From MGIIb-O2 sp964003245 (GTDB lineage: Archaea; Thermoplasmatota; Poseidoniia; Poseidoniales; Thalassarchaeaceae): a stretch of DNA of 64,000 nt. Position numbers and translations under genes: made by a program. Position 1 is the stretch's first letter, and every line of letters starts with the position of its first letter. The notes beneath the pieces are model-generated. The model was given only the letters and a program-made list of their open reading frames with translations. It made no database searches and was not told the DNA's origin. Positions 36,926-44,914 of this stretch are shown one piece after another. The stretch covers positions 1 to 64,000 of the forward strand of contig CAXFIU010000002.1 in the NCBI GenBank assembly GCA_964003245.1, written 5' to 3'.

Positions 36926-37762
36926 ATGAGATTAACCCTTGTAATGCGTATAGAAAGCAATAAGTCTAATCGACTCCTCCGTTTGAAACAGATGTTATCT
37001 GATAAAAGCCTAGAATTAATTTCTAATGAAGTTGGTTTAGAGGGTGGGGGAACAGATTTCAAAACACCTTGGATGTATAAATTTCTTCTATTCGTCCTAC
37101 CAGTGCCATTCAGAGCAATAACTAATATTCACTACTATGGATTAGAGAAAATACCTAAAGATAGTCCTGCAATCTTTGTTGCTAACCACACATCCCACGT
37201 AGATCCTTTTCTGAAAATTGTTGCTGCAAAGAGGCCAGTTCATTATCTCGCAAAAAAAGAACATTTTGAATCTCATGCGACTAAAGTGTTGATGGAAAGT
37301 ACCGGACAGATAAGTACTGCAAGAGAAAATGGTTCTAGAGATGCATTGGAAAAGGCAGTTGATGTACTTGAATCAGGTTGTTCAATGGGAATATTTCCAG
37401 AAGGGACAAGGTCGAGGAAAACTCATGCCCCATTTTTGCAAACAGGAAAAACTGGAGCCGCAAGATTAGCAGCAAAGTTTCCCAAAATACCAATAGTCCC
37501 TATTTCAATAAATGGTGCAAGAGATTTTATGAAACCAGGTAGTTTAATTATTAAACCTTGGAAAAGGATTGATGTTTATATCGGCGATTCAATTACTTTT
37601 TCGGAATGGTTATCTGATACTGAGGGAGGAAATTATAATGACCAAGGGATCGAAGTAATTATTTCAAAAAATGAAAATGAAAAGAGAGAAGATATGAAAC
37701 AAATATATCGAAAATTTACTGATCAAATTATTGAAACTCTAAGACTTAATGGCGCACCTTAA
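36926..37762 (+). CDS. 1-acylglycerol-3-phosphate acyltransferase-like (PlsC family)
   Basis: About 278 residues from the ATG at 36926; ATGs at 36944 and 36992 are alternatives, and the upstream ORF to 36713 is antisense to the neighbour. The core is unmistakable: IFVANHTSHVDPF carries the HxxxxD catalytic motif and GIFPEGTRSRKTHAPF the acceptor-binding motif, with VPISINGARDF after it. Family members add a fatty acyl chain to lysophosphatidate in ester-type lipids. Because archaeal lipids are normally isoprenoid ethers, its presence is notable. It heads a + strand run into thyA. Confidence 0.87.
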   Translation: MRLTLVMRIESNKSNRLLRLKQMLSDKSLELISNEVGLEGGGTDFKTPWMYKFLLFVLPVPFRAITNIHYYGLEKIPKDSPAIFVANHTSHVDPFLKIVAAKRPVHYLAKKEHFESHATKVLMESTGQISTARENGSRDALEKAVDVLESGCSMGIFPEGTRSRKTHAPFLQTGKTGAARLAAKFPKIPIVPISINGARDFMKPGSLIIKPWKRIDVYIGDSITFSEWLSDTEGGNYNDQGIEVIISKNENEKREDMKQIYRKFTDQIIETLRLNGAP

Positions 37763-37816
37763 GTGAATAATAGAGAGTATCATTCAAAGACTGTCACTCT
37801 AACCGCTAATATCAGA

Positions 37817-38611
37817 ATGAAGCAGTATCTAGATTTCCTTAGTCGAATTCTCGAGGAAGGAGGAAGTAAGGAGGATCGAACTGGAACAGGAACTAAGTCT
37901 ATTTTTGGACATCAAATGAGATTTGATTTGTCAGAAAGTTTTCCTGCAGTTACAACAAAAAAAATTCATTGGCCAAGTGTAATTCATGAGCTTTTATGGA
38001 TGATTTCAGGAGAAACTAATGTTCGTTATCTTCAAGAAAATAAAGTAAGAATATGGAATGAATGGGCCGATGAAAATGGAGATTTAGGACCCGTATATGG
38101 AAAACAATGGAGAAAGTGGGTTTCAAATGATGGAGAAATAATCGACCAAATTAAGAATGCTGTTGAGTTAATCAAAAAAAGTCCTGATTCGAGAAGGATT
38201 ATTGTCTCAGCATGGAATGTGGGAGAGTTAGATAAAATGGCTTTAATGCCATGTCATGCATTTTTCCAGTTCTATGTGAGAAATGGGAAATTGTCATGTC
38301 AATTATATCAAAGAAGTGCAGACGCATTTTTAGGTGTCCCATTTAATATTTCATCATATAGCCTACTGACATGTATGATGGCTCAGATTTGTAAACTTGA
38401 ACCAGGAGAATTTATCTGGACAGGAGGGGATTGTCACCTCTATACAAATCATCTCGAGCAAGCGAAATTACAAATCTCAAGAAGTCCACTAAAGCTACCA
38501 AAATTGATTTTGAATCCAGAAATTGAAGATATTGATGATTTTAAGGCTGAAGACATTAAAATTGTAGATTATGAACATCACCCTCATATTTCTGCTCCAA
38601 TTTCAATTTGA
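37817..38611 (+). CDS. thyA: Thymidylate synthase (ThyA)
   Basis: A 264-residue enzyme when started at the ATG of MKQYLDFLSRILEEG, the same length as typical bacterial ThyA; an ORF upstream to a GTG at 37763 adds an unlikely leader. Motifs: KEDRTGTGTKSIFGHQMRFD, WNEWADENGDLGPVYGKQWR, MALMPCHAFFQFYV with the nucleophilic Cys, QRSADAFLGVPFNISSYS and DCHLYTNHLEQA. It methylates dUMP to dTMP using methylene-tetrahydrofolate, producing dihydrofolate, which the next gene product reduces. Most archaea use ThyX instead. Confidence 0.96.
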   Translation: MKQYLDFLSRILEEGGSKEDRTGTGTKSIFGHQMRFDLSESFPAVTTKKIHWPSVIHELLWMISGETNVRYLQENKVRIWNEWADENGDLGPVYGKQWRKWVSNDGEIIDQIKNAVELIKKSPDSRRIIVSAWNVGELDKMALMPCHAFFQFYVRNGKLSCQLYQRSADAFLGVPFNISSYSLLTCMMAQICKLEPGEFIWTGGDCHLYTNHLEQAKLQISRSPLKLPKLILNPEIEDIDDFKAEDIKIVDYEHHPHISAPISI

Positions 38612-38620
38612 GGTAGTTAG

Positions 38621-39136
38621 ATGAAAATCATGATGATTGTAGCTATGGATGAACAAGGAATCATTGGTAAAGATGAAACGCTTCCTTGGAAATTATCTAA
38701 TGATCTCCAGAGATTTAAAAAATTGACCGTTTCTGATGGATTTAATGCTGTTGTAATGGGAAGGAAAACGTGGGAATCTCTACCTAATGGATTTAGACCT
38801 TTACCTGAAAGATTGAACATAGTAATGTCTAGAGATACAAAATGGTCTGATGACGGAGCAGAAATAGCGCTTTATCCTGGTAGAGCAATAGAAATTGCTT
38901 ATGCTAACGGATGTGATGAATTATGGATTATAGGTGGATCACAAATATATGAATTGTACCTAACTCATGTCGAAGAAATTCATGTCACTAGAGTTCATAC
39001 TAGAAATAGTGGAAATATTAGTTTTCCAGATTTAGATTGGTTGAATTGGACAGAAGAAATCATAGAAAAAATACCTAGAGATGGAAAAAATGAATATGAT
39101 ACAACATATTCTATATGGAGAAAGTCTGTAAAATAA
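38621..39136 (+). CDS. folA: Dihydrofolate reductase
   Basis: A 171-residue protein with the DHFR layout: MIVAMDEQGIIGKDETLPWK, the LSNDLQRFKKLT helix with the substrate-binding Asp, AVVMGRKTWESLP, NIVMSRDTKW, and ELWIIGGSQIYELYL. It regenerates tetrahydrofolate after thymidylate synthesis. It lies 9 bases after thyA, a classic functional pair, and uses an ATG following GAGGTAGTTAG. Confidence 0.95.
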   Translation: MKIMMIVAMDEQGIIGKDETLPWKLSNDLQRFKKLTVSDGFNAVVMGRKTWESLPNGFRPLPERLNIVMSRDTKWSDDGAEIALYPGRAIEIAYANGCDELWIIGGSQIYELYLTHVEEIHVTRVHTRNSGNISFPDLDWLNWTEEIIEKIPRDGKNEYDTTYSIWRKSVK

Positions 39137-39196
39137 GAAAACGTTTCAGTTAGAACTTTGCATAAATTTGAAGTAGACTATTGTCAACCATTTACC

Positions 39197-39931
39197 ATGA
39201 GAACTGACCATTTGCCTTTCCCTATGCCGGAAAGGAAACATTCTCTTAATCAGAATTGGAAAGGTCTTACTTTTATGCATTGGGAAGTTGACCCTAATGT
39301 TCTTCGAAAACATATACCTGAAGATTTAGAAATTGAGCTCTTTGATGGCAAAGCATACATTGGCACTATCCCATTCAGGATGGAAAAAGTAAGACCCCGA
39401 TTTCTCCCCTCAATATCTCTTATTTCGAATTTTCCAGAATTTAATATTAGGACTTATGTCAAGAAAAATGGAAAAAGTGGAGTATATTTCTTGACTCTTG
39501 ATGCTCAAAGCCATATTACTTGCTTTTATGCTCCATTAGCATATGGCCTACCATATAGATATGCGAAATGTAAGTTTGAGAAAAATGAGGAAGGCGGTTA
39601 TAATTGGCACTCAAAAAGAAAAGAAGACGGAGTATCTCTGAAAGGCGAATCAAGTTCCAGAGGACCTATTCTTCAAGCAGAAAAAAATAGTCTTGAGGAA
39701 TTTCTTTTCGAGCGTTATTGTTTGTATGTTTATCACAAAGGCGAAACTTGTAGGGCATATACCTATCATGAGCCTTGGAAGTACAGAGTCGGAGAAGTTG
39801 AAATAATTGAAAACTCTCTGACAGACTCATATAATTTAGGAATAAAAGATATTTTTAATCCAGATCTTGTTCATGTTAGTGAAGGTGTTGAAGTATTAAC
39901 TTGGAACATTAAACCAGTAGGTGAGGAATGA
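39197..39931 (+). CDS. DUF2071 (YqjF-like) protein
   Basis: A 244-residue product from the ATG of MRTDHLPFPMPERKHSLNQN; a TTG at 39158 is a possible longer start. Family features: WKGLTFMHWEVDPNVLRKHI, the following PEDLEIELFDGKAYIGTIPF, and GVYFLTLDAQSHITCFYAPL with the later LPYRYAKCKFEK. DUF2071 proteins have an acetoacetate-decarboxylase-like fold; their reaction is not established. It is followed with no gap by the DCC-family gene, so coupling is likely. Confidence 0.82.
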   Translation: MRTDHLPFPMPERKHSLNQNWKGLTFMHWEVDPNVLRKHIPEDLEIELFDGKAYIGTIPFRMEKVRPRFLPSISLISNFPEFNIRTYVKKNGKSGVYFLTLDAQSHITCFYAPLAYGLPYRYAKCKFEKNEEGGYNWHSKRKEDGVSLKGESSSRGPILQAEKNSLEEFLFERYCLYVYHKGETCRAYTYHEPWKYRVGEVEIIENSLTDSYNLGIKDIFNPDLVHVSEGVEVLTWNIKPVGEE

Positions 39932-40327
39932 ATGGATAATGCAACATTGATTCTTGATGGAGATTGCGGTCTCTGTAATAGACTTGCCATATTCTTGAGC
40001 CCTAGATTACACAAAGGAAAAAAAATGTTATTCCTGACTAATGAAAGTGACAAAGGTAAAGAAATAATAAATAAATTGCCTGCTGAGAAACAAAATGCAG
40101 ATACTGTTTATTTGATTAAAAATGAAAAAACATACATAAGATCTGCAGCGACAATAAGATGTCTTCTATTTATGAAATGGCATTACAAGATTCTTTATCC
40201 TTTTTGCTGGATTGTACCTCTTCCGATTAGAGATTTAGTATACGTCATTATCTCTAAAAATAGACACAAAATTTTTGCAACACCGGAAGTCTGTATGATT
40301 CCATCATTAAATGATCATGATGACTAA
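39932..40327 (+). CDS. DCC-family thiol oxidoreductase-like protein (DUF393)
   Basis: A 131-residue protein starting LILDGDCGLCNRLAIFL, where DGDCGLCN is the DxxCxxC signature of the DCC (YuxK) family. The remaining thioredoxin-like part includes DTVYLIKNEKTYIRSAATIR and a C-terminal IPLPIRDLVYVIISKNR-like helix. A disulfide or redox role is presumed; the partner is unknown. Its ATG directly follows the stop of the DUF2071 gene, a pairing that may be functional. Confidence 0.87.
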   Translation: MDNATLILDGDCGLCNRLAIFLSPRLHKGKKMLFLTNESDKGKEIINKLPAEKQNADTVYLIKNEKTYIRSAATIRCLLFMKWHYKILYPFCWIVPLPIRDLVYVIISKNRHKIFATPEVCMIPSLNDHDD

Positions 40328-41781
40328 TCATATTTCCAAGTAATATGCTCCGAATCAGGAAACTGATAATCATCGGATTCCGGCCAATTAAGTTGTTTCG
40401 CAAGATAAATAATTGCTATTGTACTAGATAAATTTTCTGATATATTGATGTCTAGCAAACCATCACAACCATAAGCAAGACAGCCTATTGGAGCAAATGC
40501 ATAATGTCCAGAATTATTGAATACAGCATAATTAATTATACTATCTCCCAATTGTAAAACAGTATTGTTTACTTGAGATATAGTTGTTGTTTCATCGGAA
40601 TCACCAGTGAGAACTAACGTAGGTACAGAAACATTAGATATCCCATTATTGAGGACACTTGCATTCCAAGGAGAAAGCAATATAGTGGATTGAACTCTAG
40701 AATCAGGATTCGAAAATTCCAAGATTTCGGTATTGTTAAATATATTCAAAATTTCACAATTTAGCCCTGTGAAATCTGAATTATTGTCACTACAACCTGA
40801 TTCTAAGTCGGGAGACAAAATTCTCGCACCTGAAATCATCATTGAGGTATATCCACCTGTAGATTGACCAATCATTGAGTATCCATCTTCAGGAACTATA
40901 CAATTAAATAAATCACCATCGATATTGTTTTGACTTACTAACCAATCAAAACTTTCCATTATATCATCTGGACGTGAAAGAATATGAGTAGGAAGTTTAT
41001 CTACATCAACATCAAATACCGTACCATACCTATGATTTGGAGCTATAGAGATGAAGCCGTGAGTTGCTAAACTTTCCATCATGAAGGCTGAACCCCATCG
41101 GATACTTGGAAATCCATGGCTGTAGATAGTTACAGGTCGAGGTTCAGAGCAGTCAGGCGTAGTATCATCTAATGCCATACCAGGAAGTACATTATCATAA
41201 ATTACCCTATCACCATTATTTTCTTTAGAAGGAAACCAAATTTGTAGAGTGACTTCATGCCCCCGAGGAGATGTAAAAACTACATCCATTGTTCCTGAAG
41301 TGAAAGGTCCATCTTCAAGTAAAGAAGTAACTGGTGATAAATCGAATTGATCTACTGAATCATTCCAACCATCACCATCATCATCATTATCTACACCATT
41401 GGGTATTCCGTCAGAATCAGTATCCCATTTTTCATTGGAATCATAAGGATATTGATCTTCAAAATTTTCCACCCCATCACCATCAATATCATCGTCTGAA
41501 TTATCACCTATTCCATCACCATCTAAATCTGTGCTTTCATCTGAATCTAAAGGATGTGAATCATTTTCATCTAAAAAACCGTCATTATCATCATCTGAAT
41601 CACATAAATCACCCATTTTATCTCCATCATAATCTAATTGAATAGGGTTAAAAATATCGGGGCAATTATCATCCTTATCTGCAACATCATCTGAATCAAC
41701 ATCGGATTCACTTATACAACCGATTAATGAACTTGATAATAATAAAATAGATGCAAAAAAAGTGAAATCTCTTCTCAGCAC
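40324..41781 (-). CDS. Lipoprotein with Ca-binding repeats and alpha/beta hydrolase domain
   Basis: A 485-residue exported protein. The signal segment ends LSSSLIGC, a lipobox with Cys22 as likely lipid-attachment site. Residues about 26-145 are thrombospondin type 3-like repeats of D-x-D-x-D-G type (DYDGDKMGDLCDSDDDNDGF, DLDGDGIGDNSDDDIDGDGV), expected to bind calcium. The rest is an alpha/beta hydrolase: TIYSHGFPSIRWGSAFMMES, MIGQSTGGYTSMMISGA with nucleophile Ser in GQSTGG, VPTLVLTGDSDETT for the acid, and SGHYAFAP for the histidine. An esterase or PAF-acetylhydrolase-like activity on the cell surface is likely. Confidence 0.85.
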   Translation of the reverse strand: MLRRDFTFFASILLLSSSLIGCISESDVDSDDVADKDDNCPDIFNPIQLDYDGDKMGDLCDSDDDNDGFLDENDSHPLDSDESTDLDGDGIGDNSDDDIDGDGVENFEDQYPYDSNEKWDTDSDGIPNGVDNDDDGDGWNDSVDQFDLSPVTSLLEDGPFTSGTMDVVFTSPRGHEVTLQIWFPSKENNGDRVIYDNVLPGMALDDTTPDCSEPRPVTIYSHGFPSIRWGSAFMMESLATHGFISIAPNHRYGTVFDVDVDKLPTHILSRPDDIMESFDWLVSQNNIDGDLFNCIVPEDGYSMIGQSTGGYTSMMISGARILSPDLESGCSDNNSDFTGLNCEILNIFNNTEILEFSNPDSRVQSTILLSPWNASVLNNGISNVSVPTLVLTGDSDETTTISQVNNTVLQLGDSIINYAVFNNSGHYAFAPIGCLAYGCDGLLDINISENLSSTIAIIYLAKQLNWPESDDYQFPDSEHITWKYD

Positions 41782-41817
41782 AGTACTCTTTGAATATAAC
41801 AGTAAATAAGTATATGT

Positions 41818-42216
41818 TTATTCTTTCTTATATTCAGTTACACGGATACCCAACTTAGTTTTGATAGCAGGCCTATTCATTATTTTCTCCATTTTCATAC
41901 AAAATTCATCATATAAATCAACCTTAAGTGCAAGTGAATGTCCTAAAATCAAAATAAGAATATCTGCTAATTCCTCTGCTGCTTCTTCTAGGGGTTTTTC
42001 TTTTGTTATAGCGGCTGCAAATTCCCCTAACTCTTCAACAGTTAGAGCTATTCTGTAACCCATATCATGCCCTTTATTCTCTGGGTTATCGAAGTCAAAT
42101 TTAGAATGAAATGAGGCTACCTTATGCATCATCATATTCCAAGATCTTTCGTCATTATTAAGATTCTCAATATTCATCCAGTCCTCGACGCTAAGTGGTT
42201 TCATAAACAGACTCAA
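41818..42216 (-). CDS. MazG-like nucleotide pyrophosphohydrolase
   Basis: A 132-residue all-helical protein. The MazG motif EExxE then ExxD appears as LTVEELGEFAAAI followed about 20 residues on by EEAAEELADILILILG. Such enzymes remove pyrophosphate from nucleoside triphosphates, often damaged or non-canonical ones. The start could be Met1, Met5 or the ATG near residue 14. It lies downstream of the MTAP-like gene on the same strand, with 36 bases between. Confidence 0.82.
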   Translation of the reverse strand: MSLFMKPLSVEDWMNIENLNNDERSWNMMMHKVASFHSKFDFDNPENKGHDMGYRIALTVEELGEFAAAITKEKPLEEAAEELADILILILGHSLALKVDLYDEFCMKMEKIMNRPAIKTKLGIRVTEYKKE

Positions 42217-42252
42217 AGGAGATTAGACATCAATATATTCCAAAAAGAATCT

Positions 42253-43011
42253 CTAAAATTTCTCTATTAAACCTTCAATACAGCTCATTACTTTCTCCCT
42301 CATAGACGAGGCCATAGAATCAACTTCGTTGTGGTCAATCTCGGCTTGAGGGTCGCCTGGAGTCCTTCCCGCAGCCCAGTTAGATGAACAGGCTAAAGCA
42401 ACATGAGGAATATTTCTCTCAGAAACTAAACGTTGTTCTGGGCCTAAGGTCATTCCAACAACATCTGCTCCTAGCTTAACTAAAACATCAATTTCAGAAG
42501 GAGTCTCGAACTGAGGACCTATGCATTGAGCCACGATTAAATCTTTAATTACATGGCTTTGTATTTCATTAAGGATATTGTAGCAACAATCTATAGCCTT
42601 ACTATCAAAAATACTAGTTCTATCAGAATGATGTACATTGTCATCATAGAATGTCCATGGGATTTGAGTTAGATCAATTATGTCTTTTGAAATACCTATA
42701 TCCCCCGGTGGGAAATCTTCTCTCATTGTGCCTACTGAATTAACACTCAATATAATGTCTGGATTACAACTTGAAATTGCGAAAACATTTGCTCTATGTT
42801 CAATCATGTGAGGAGGTGTACGATTTCCAGATTTGGGATAGTGCCTATCTAAAATAAATAATCTATGTTCATTTTTCTCAACGACAAAAATCGGCACATC
42901 TCCCCATTTAGATTGAATTCTTAAATCAGATACATTATAACCAGATTTATTTCTAAAATCATTAGTTAATTCACTCATACCAGTGCCACAAATCACAGCA
43001 ACTCGAGTCAT
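42253..43011 (-). CDS. Methylthioadenosine/purine nucleoside phosphorylase family
   Basis: A 252-residue enzyme of the MTAP/PNP class II family: VAVICGTGMSEL (phosphate loop), HMIEHRANVFAISSCNPDII, SVGTMREDFPPGDIGISKDI, QCIGPQFETPSEIDVLVKLG and ADVVGMTLGPEQRLVSERNI. It phosphorolyses 5'-methylthioadenosine or a related nucleoside. The ATG follows GAGAGGGGAGAT, a strong ribosome binding site. The eS1 gene lies 44 bases upstream on the same strand. It is sometimes the only candidate nucleosidase for futalosine-pathway intermediates, and mqnC is in this window; that link is inference. Confidence 0.87.
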   Translation of the reverse strand: MTRVAVICGTGMSELTNDFRNKSGYNVSDLRIQSKWGDVPIFVVEKNEHRLFILDRHYPKSGNRTPPHMIEHRANVFAISSCNPDIILSVNSVGTMREDFPPGDIGISKDIIDLTQIPWTFYDDNVHHSDRTSIFDSKAIDCCYNILNEIQSHVIKDLIVAQCIGPQFETPSEIDVLVKLGADVVGMTLGPEQRLVSERNIPHVALACSSNWAAGRTPGDPQAEIDHNEVDSMASSMREKVMSCIEGLIEKF

Positions 43012-43055
43012 ATCTCCCCTCTCAATGAGAGGTTAATGTTTCTTGTTATTAACAA

Positions 43056-43928
43056 TCACTCATTCAGTCTGTCAATTAATTCAGCCTTTTTACCTGAAAC
43101 AGGTTTACCTGCAGCCTTCAGAAGTTCCTTTAATTCGCTGACTGTTAACGAAGAATAATCTACTTCCGCACTTTCAGAAGATTCTGCCTCTGCTACCTCT
43201 TCAGAAACTATTTCTTCATCAGTAATTTCCTCGCTTACCTCTTCAGTAACCTCGGAAGATTTTGCTTCTAATTCTTCTTTTTCTTGAGCATGAATCTCAT
43301 CAAGAGTTGGCCCATCTTCTACCAAGACTCCTGATTGAATTAGTTGGGTGCGGCGAATTACAACAGTTCTAACAGGTTGGATTTTAGATACAGCCTCTTT
43401 GATTTTATTCTCAAGAGTTCCATCAAGTGTTGCTGTTTGTAAACTGAACCATGTTGATGTTGCTCCAGTAGTTAGGATAATGTCTCTGGCAATTGTACGC
43501 ATTTTCTGTTTCTGGCTGGACTTTATCCTAGCTCTTGAAATCATCAGCGGTTTGAAGCGAATATAATAACCATCTTCAGTTACAACATCGATTGTGTCAT
43601 CAATTTTCCCACGATCTCTTCTTACCTGCCTGCGAACATGATCTTTCAAAAGTTCATGACCTACAAATTCTGTAATTGCGTCGTTTCCAAGAACATCTGT
43701 AACTTTGAAAACAACTTTAACATGCATCTTAGAAAAATCACCATCTAATTCATTTTGAATAATTTCATAATTTCTTCCGATTAATTGAGAAGGTTCCTCT
43801 GCTAGAGTCTCTCCTATTACTCTAAATGACCAAGGAGTTCTAGGAGCCCTGATAGTATACCAACGCTTTGCCTTCCACTTATCTCTCTGTTTACGTGCCG
43901 CTGCTCTTGCTGATGCTCCTTTTGCCAT
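43056..43928 (-). CDS. rps3ae: Ribosomal protein eS1 (S3Ae) with C-terminal SAP domain
   Basis: A 290-residue protein from the ATG of MAKGASARAAARKQRDKWK; a TTG two codons earlier is not needed, and GGAG lies about 9 bases before the ATG. Residues about 1-205 are eS1: KRWYTIRAPRTPWSFRVIGE, HVKVVFKVTDVLGNDAITEF and RARIKSSQKQKMRTIARDII. A long acidic linker (about 210-255, runs of Glu and Ser) leads to a SAP-like domain (about 258-290): SSLTVSELKELLKAAGKPVS followed by GKKAELIDRL. SAP domains bind nucleic acid. Most archaeal eS1 proteins end near residue 200, so this tail is an addition. Confidence 0.93.
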   Translation of the reverse strand: MAKGASARAAARKQRDKWKAKRWYTIRAPRTPWSFRVIGETLAEEPSQLIGRNYEIIQNELDGDFSKMHVKVVFKVTDVLGNDAITEFVGHELLKDHVRRQVRRDRGKIDDTIDVVTEDGYYIRFKPLMISRARIKSSQKQKMRTIARDIILTTGATSTWFSLQTATLDGTLENKIKEAVSKIQPVRTVVIRRTQLIQSGVLVEDGPTLDEIHAQEKEELEAKSSEVTEEVSEEITDEEIVSEEVAEAESSESAEVDYSSLTVSELKELLKAAGKPVSGKKAELIDRLNE

Positions 43929-44032
43929 TTTCAACGACTCCGTATATACCGGGGGCTGCCCCGTTTGCGAGCCGTGCGACTTTCATGCAGTATATGAACG
44001 AGACGCTATAACCGTCCTTAGAAAAATAAGGA

Positions 44033-44503
44033 ATGCGTGGCATTCAATACTGTTATCCTTTAGGGAAGGGTATGGGCCTGCATAGCGTATCATGGAGAGT
44101 TAATGTTAGTGCACTAGATCAGATTAAATTGATTGAAGATTCATTAAAATGGATTGCTGGAGAAAAATCTTCTATTGAAATAACAAAAGACAAATCATTC
44201 CATGGTGCTGAACAATTCACCATTGTAGCAAAAAATATGAAGAAGAAAGATTCTCGGAAATCTCTAGAAAGACTAGGGAAGGATGTTCTGAAAGAACTAT
44301 TAGAAAATAATATTCGACTAAGAATAGATGAAGATAAGAATTTTTACGTCAGATTAAAGTTGAGTGAACTTGTTAAAGGAGAAATAAGTTTAGCAGATAG
44401 AAATACAATTTCTTCTACGGTTAAGGGTAAATTCAAGATTGAATCATACCCTGGAGACTCAACTATCGATGTTATTTCAAACTTAATTAAGGAATTAATT
44501 TAG
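44033..44503 (+). CDS. RNA-binding protein, COG1325 family
   Basis: A 156-residue protein with the segment HSVSWRVNVSALDQIKLIED typical of COG1325, an archaeal RNA-binding family proposed to be linked to the exosome. The stretch EITKDKSFHGAEQFTIVAKN with the family's H-G near the centre follows. The start may be the ATG at 44033, with CTATAAC near 44005 placed for a leaderless transcript, or the ATG at 44072. Role in RNA processing is presumed. It diverges from eS1. Confidence 0.8.
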   Translation: MRGIQYCYPLGKGMGLHSVSWRVNVSALDQIKLIEDSLKWIAGEKSSIEITKDKSFHGAEQFTIVAKNMKKKDSRKSLERLGKDVLKELLENNIRLRIDEDKNFYVRLKLSELVKGEISLADRNTISSTVKGKFKIESYPGDSTIDVISNLIKELI

Positions 44504-44512
44504 TCCGAAAAA

Positions 44513-44530
44513 GTTTAGGGGAACCTAAAC
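44513..44530. promoter_or_regulatory. DtxR-like operator upstream of ferredoxin gene
   Basis: GTTTAGG-GGAA-CCTAAAC: an 18-base perfect inverted repeat with 7-base arms, 53 bases before the ferredoxin ATG. TTTAGG/CCTAAA half-sites are close to those bound by DtxR/IdeR-type iron or manganese regulators. A DtxR-family gene lies at 48520-49167. A TTCTTATG stretch near 44552, a candidate TATA box, lies downstream of the site. Confidence 0.55.
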
Positions 44531-44582
44531 AAATTTGTACGCAATACAAGGTTTCTTATGTGTAATTGATACATGAAGTAAC

Positions 44583-44855
44583 ATGACTCACGTGGTTACT
44601 GAAGCTTGTGTAATGCACAAATATCAAGATTGTGTTGCAGTTTGTCCAGTGGAAGCTTTTAGAGAACATGAAAATTATCTTGTAATTGATCCCGATGAAT
44701 GCATAGATTGTGCTGCATGTGTTCCTGAATGCCCCGTAGAAGCAATTTTCGCTGATACTGATTTACCTGACGATCAAGAACATTGGTTGGACAAGAATGA
44801 GAACGAAGCACCCGATCTCCCAATCGCTGAAGGGGATTCTCCAGTTTTAGCTTAA
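44583..44855 (+). CDS. Ferredoxin, 7Fe/8Fe type
   Basis: A 90-residue iron-sulfur protein. The first cluster region is EACVMHKYQDCVAVCPVEAF, in which the spacing C-x7-C-x3-CP resembles the 7Fe (FdxA) type, and the second is PDECIDCAACVPECPVEAIF (CxxCxxCxxxCP). The acidic C terminus is typical. It would carry electrons in the cytoplasm. It has its own upstream region holding a DtxR-like palindrome, so regulation by metal is plausible. Confidence 0.94.
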   Translation: MTHVVTEACVMHKYQDCVAVCPVEAFREHENYLVIDPDECIDCAACVPECPVEAIFADTDLPDDQEHWLDKNENEAPDLPIAEGDSPVLA

Positions 44856-44880
44856 TCTTGATATGATTGATTAGTATTTT

Positions 44881-44896
44881 ATGAACATAAGTTCAT
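44881..44896. promoter_or_regulatory. Inverted repeat in pdxS promoter
   Basis: ATGAAC-ATAA-GTTCAT: perfect 6-base arms with a 4-base spacer. It directly follows a TATTTTAT stretch (44875-44882) that could be the TATA box, and lies 19 bases before the pdxS ATG. The position suits a repressor site. Confidence 0.4.
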
Positions 44897-44914
44897 CAAG
44901 GGTAACCATGACGA

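Noticed and set aside
41334..41645. Histidine-rich 103-codon frame on the plus strand
   Set aside because: It is the complement of the Asp-rich calcium repeats in the hydrolase lipoprotein and simply reflects their codons.
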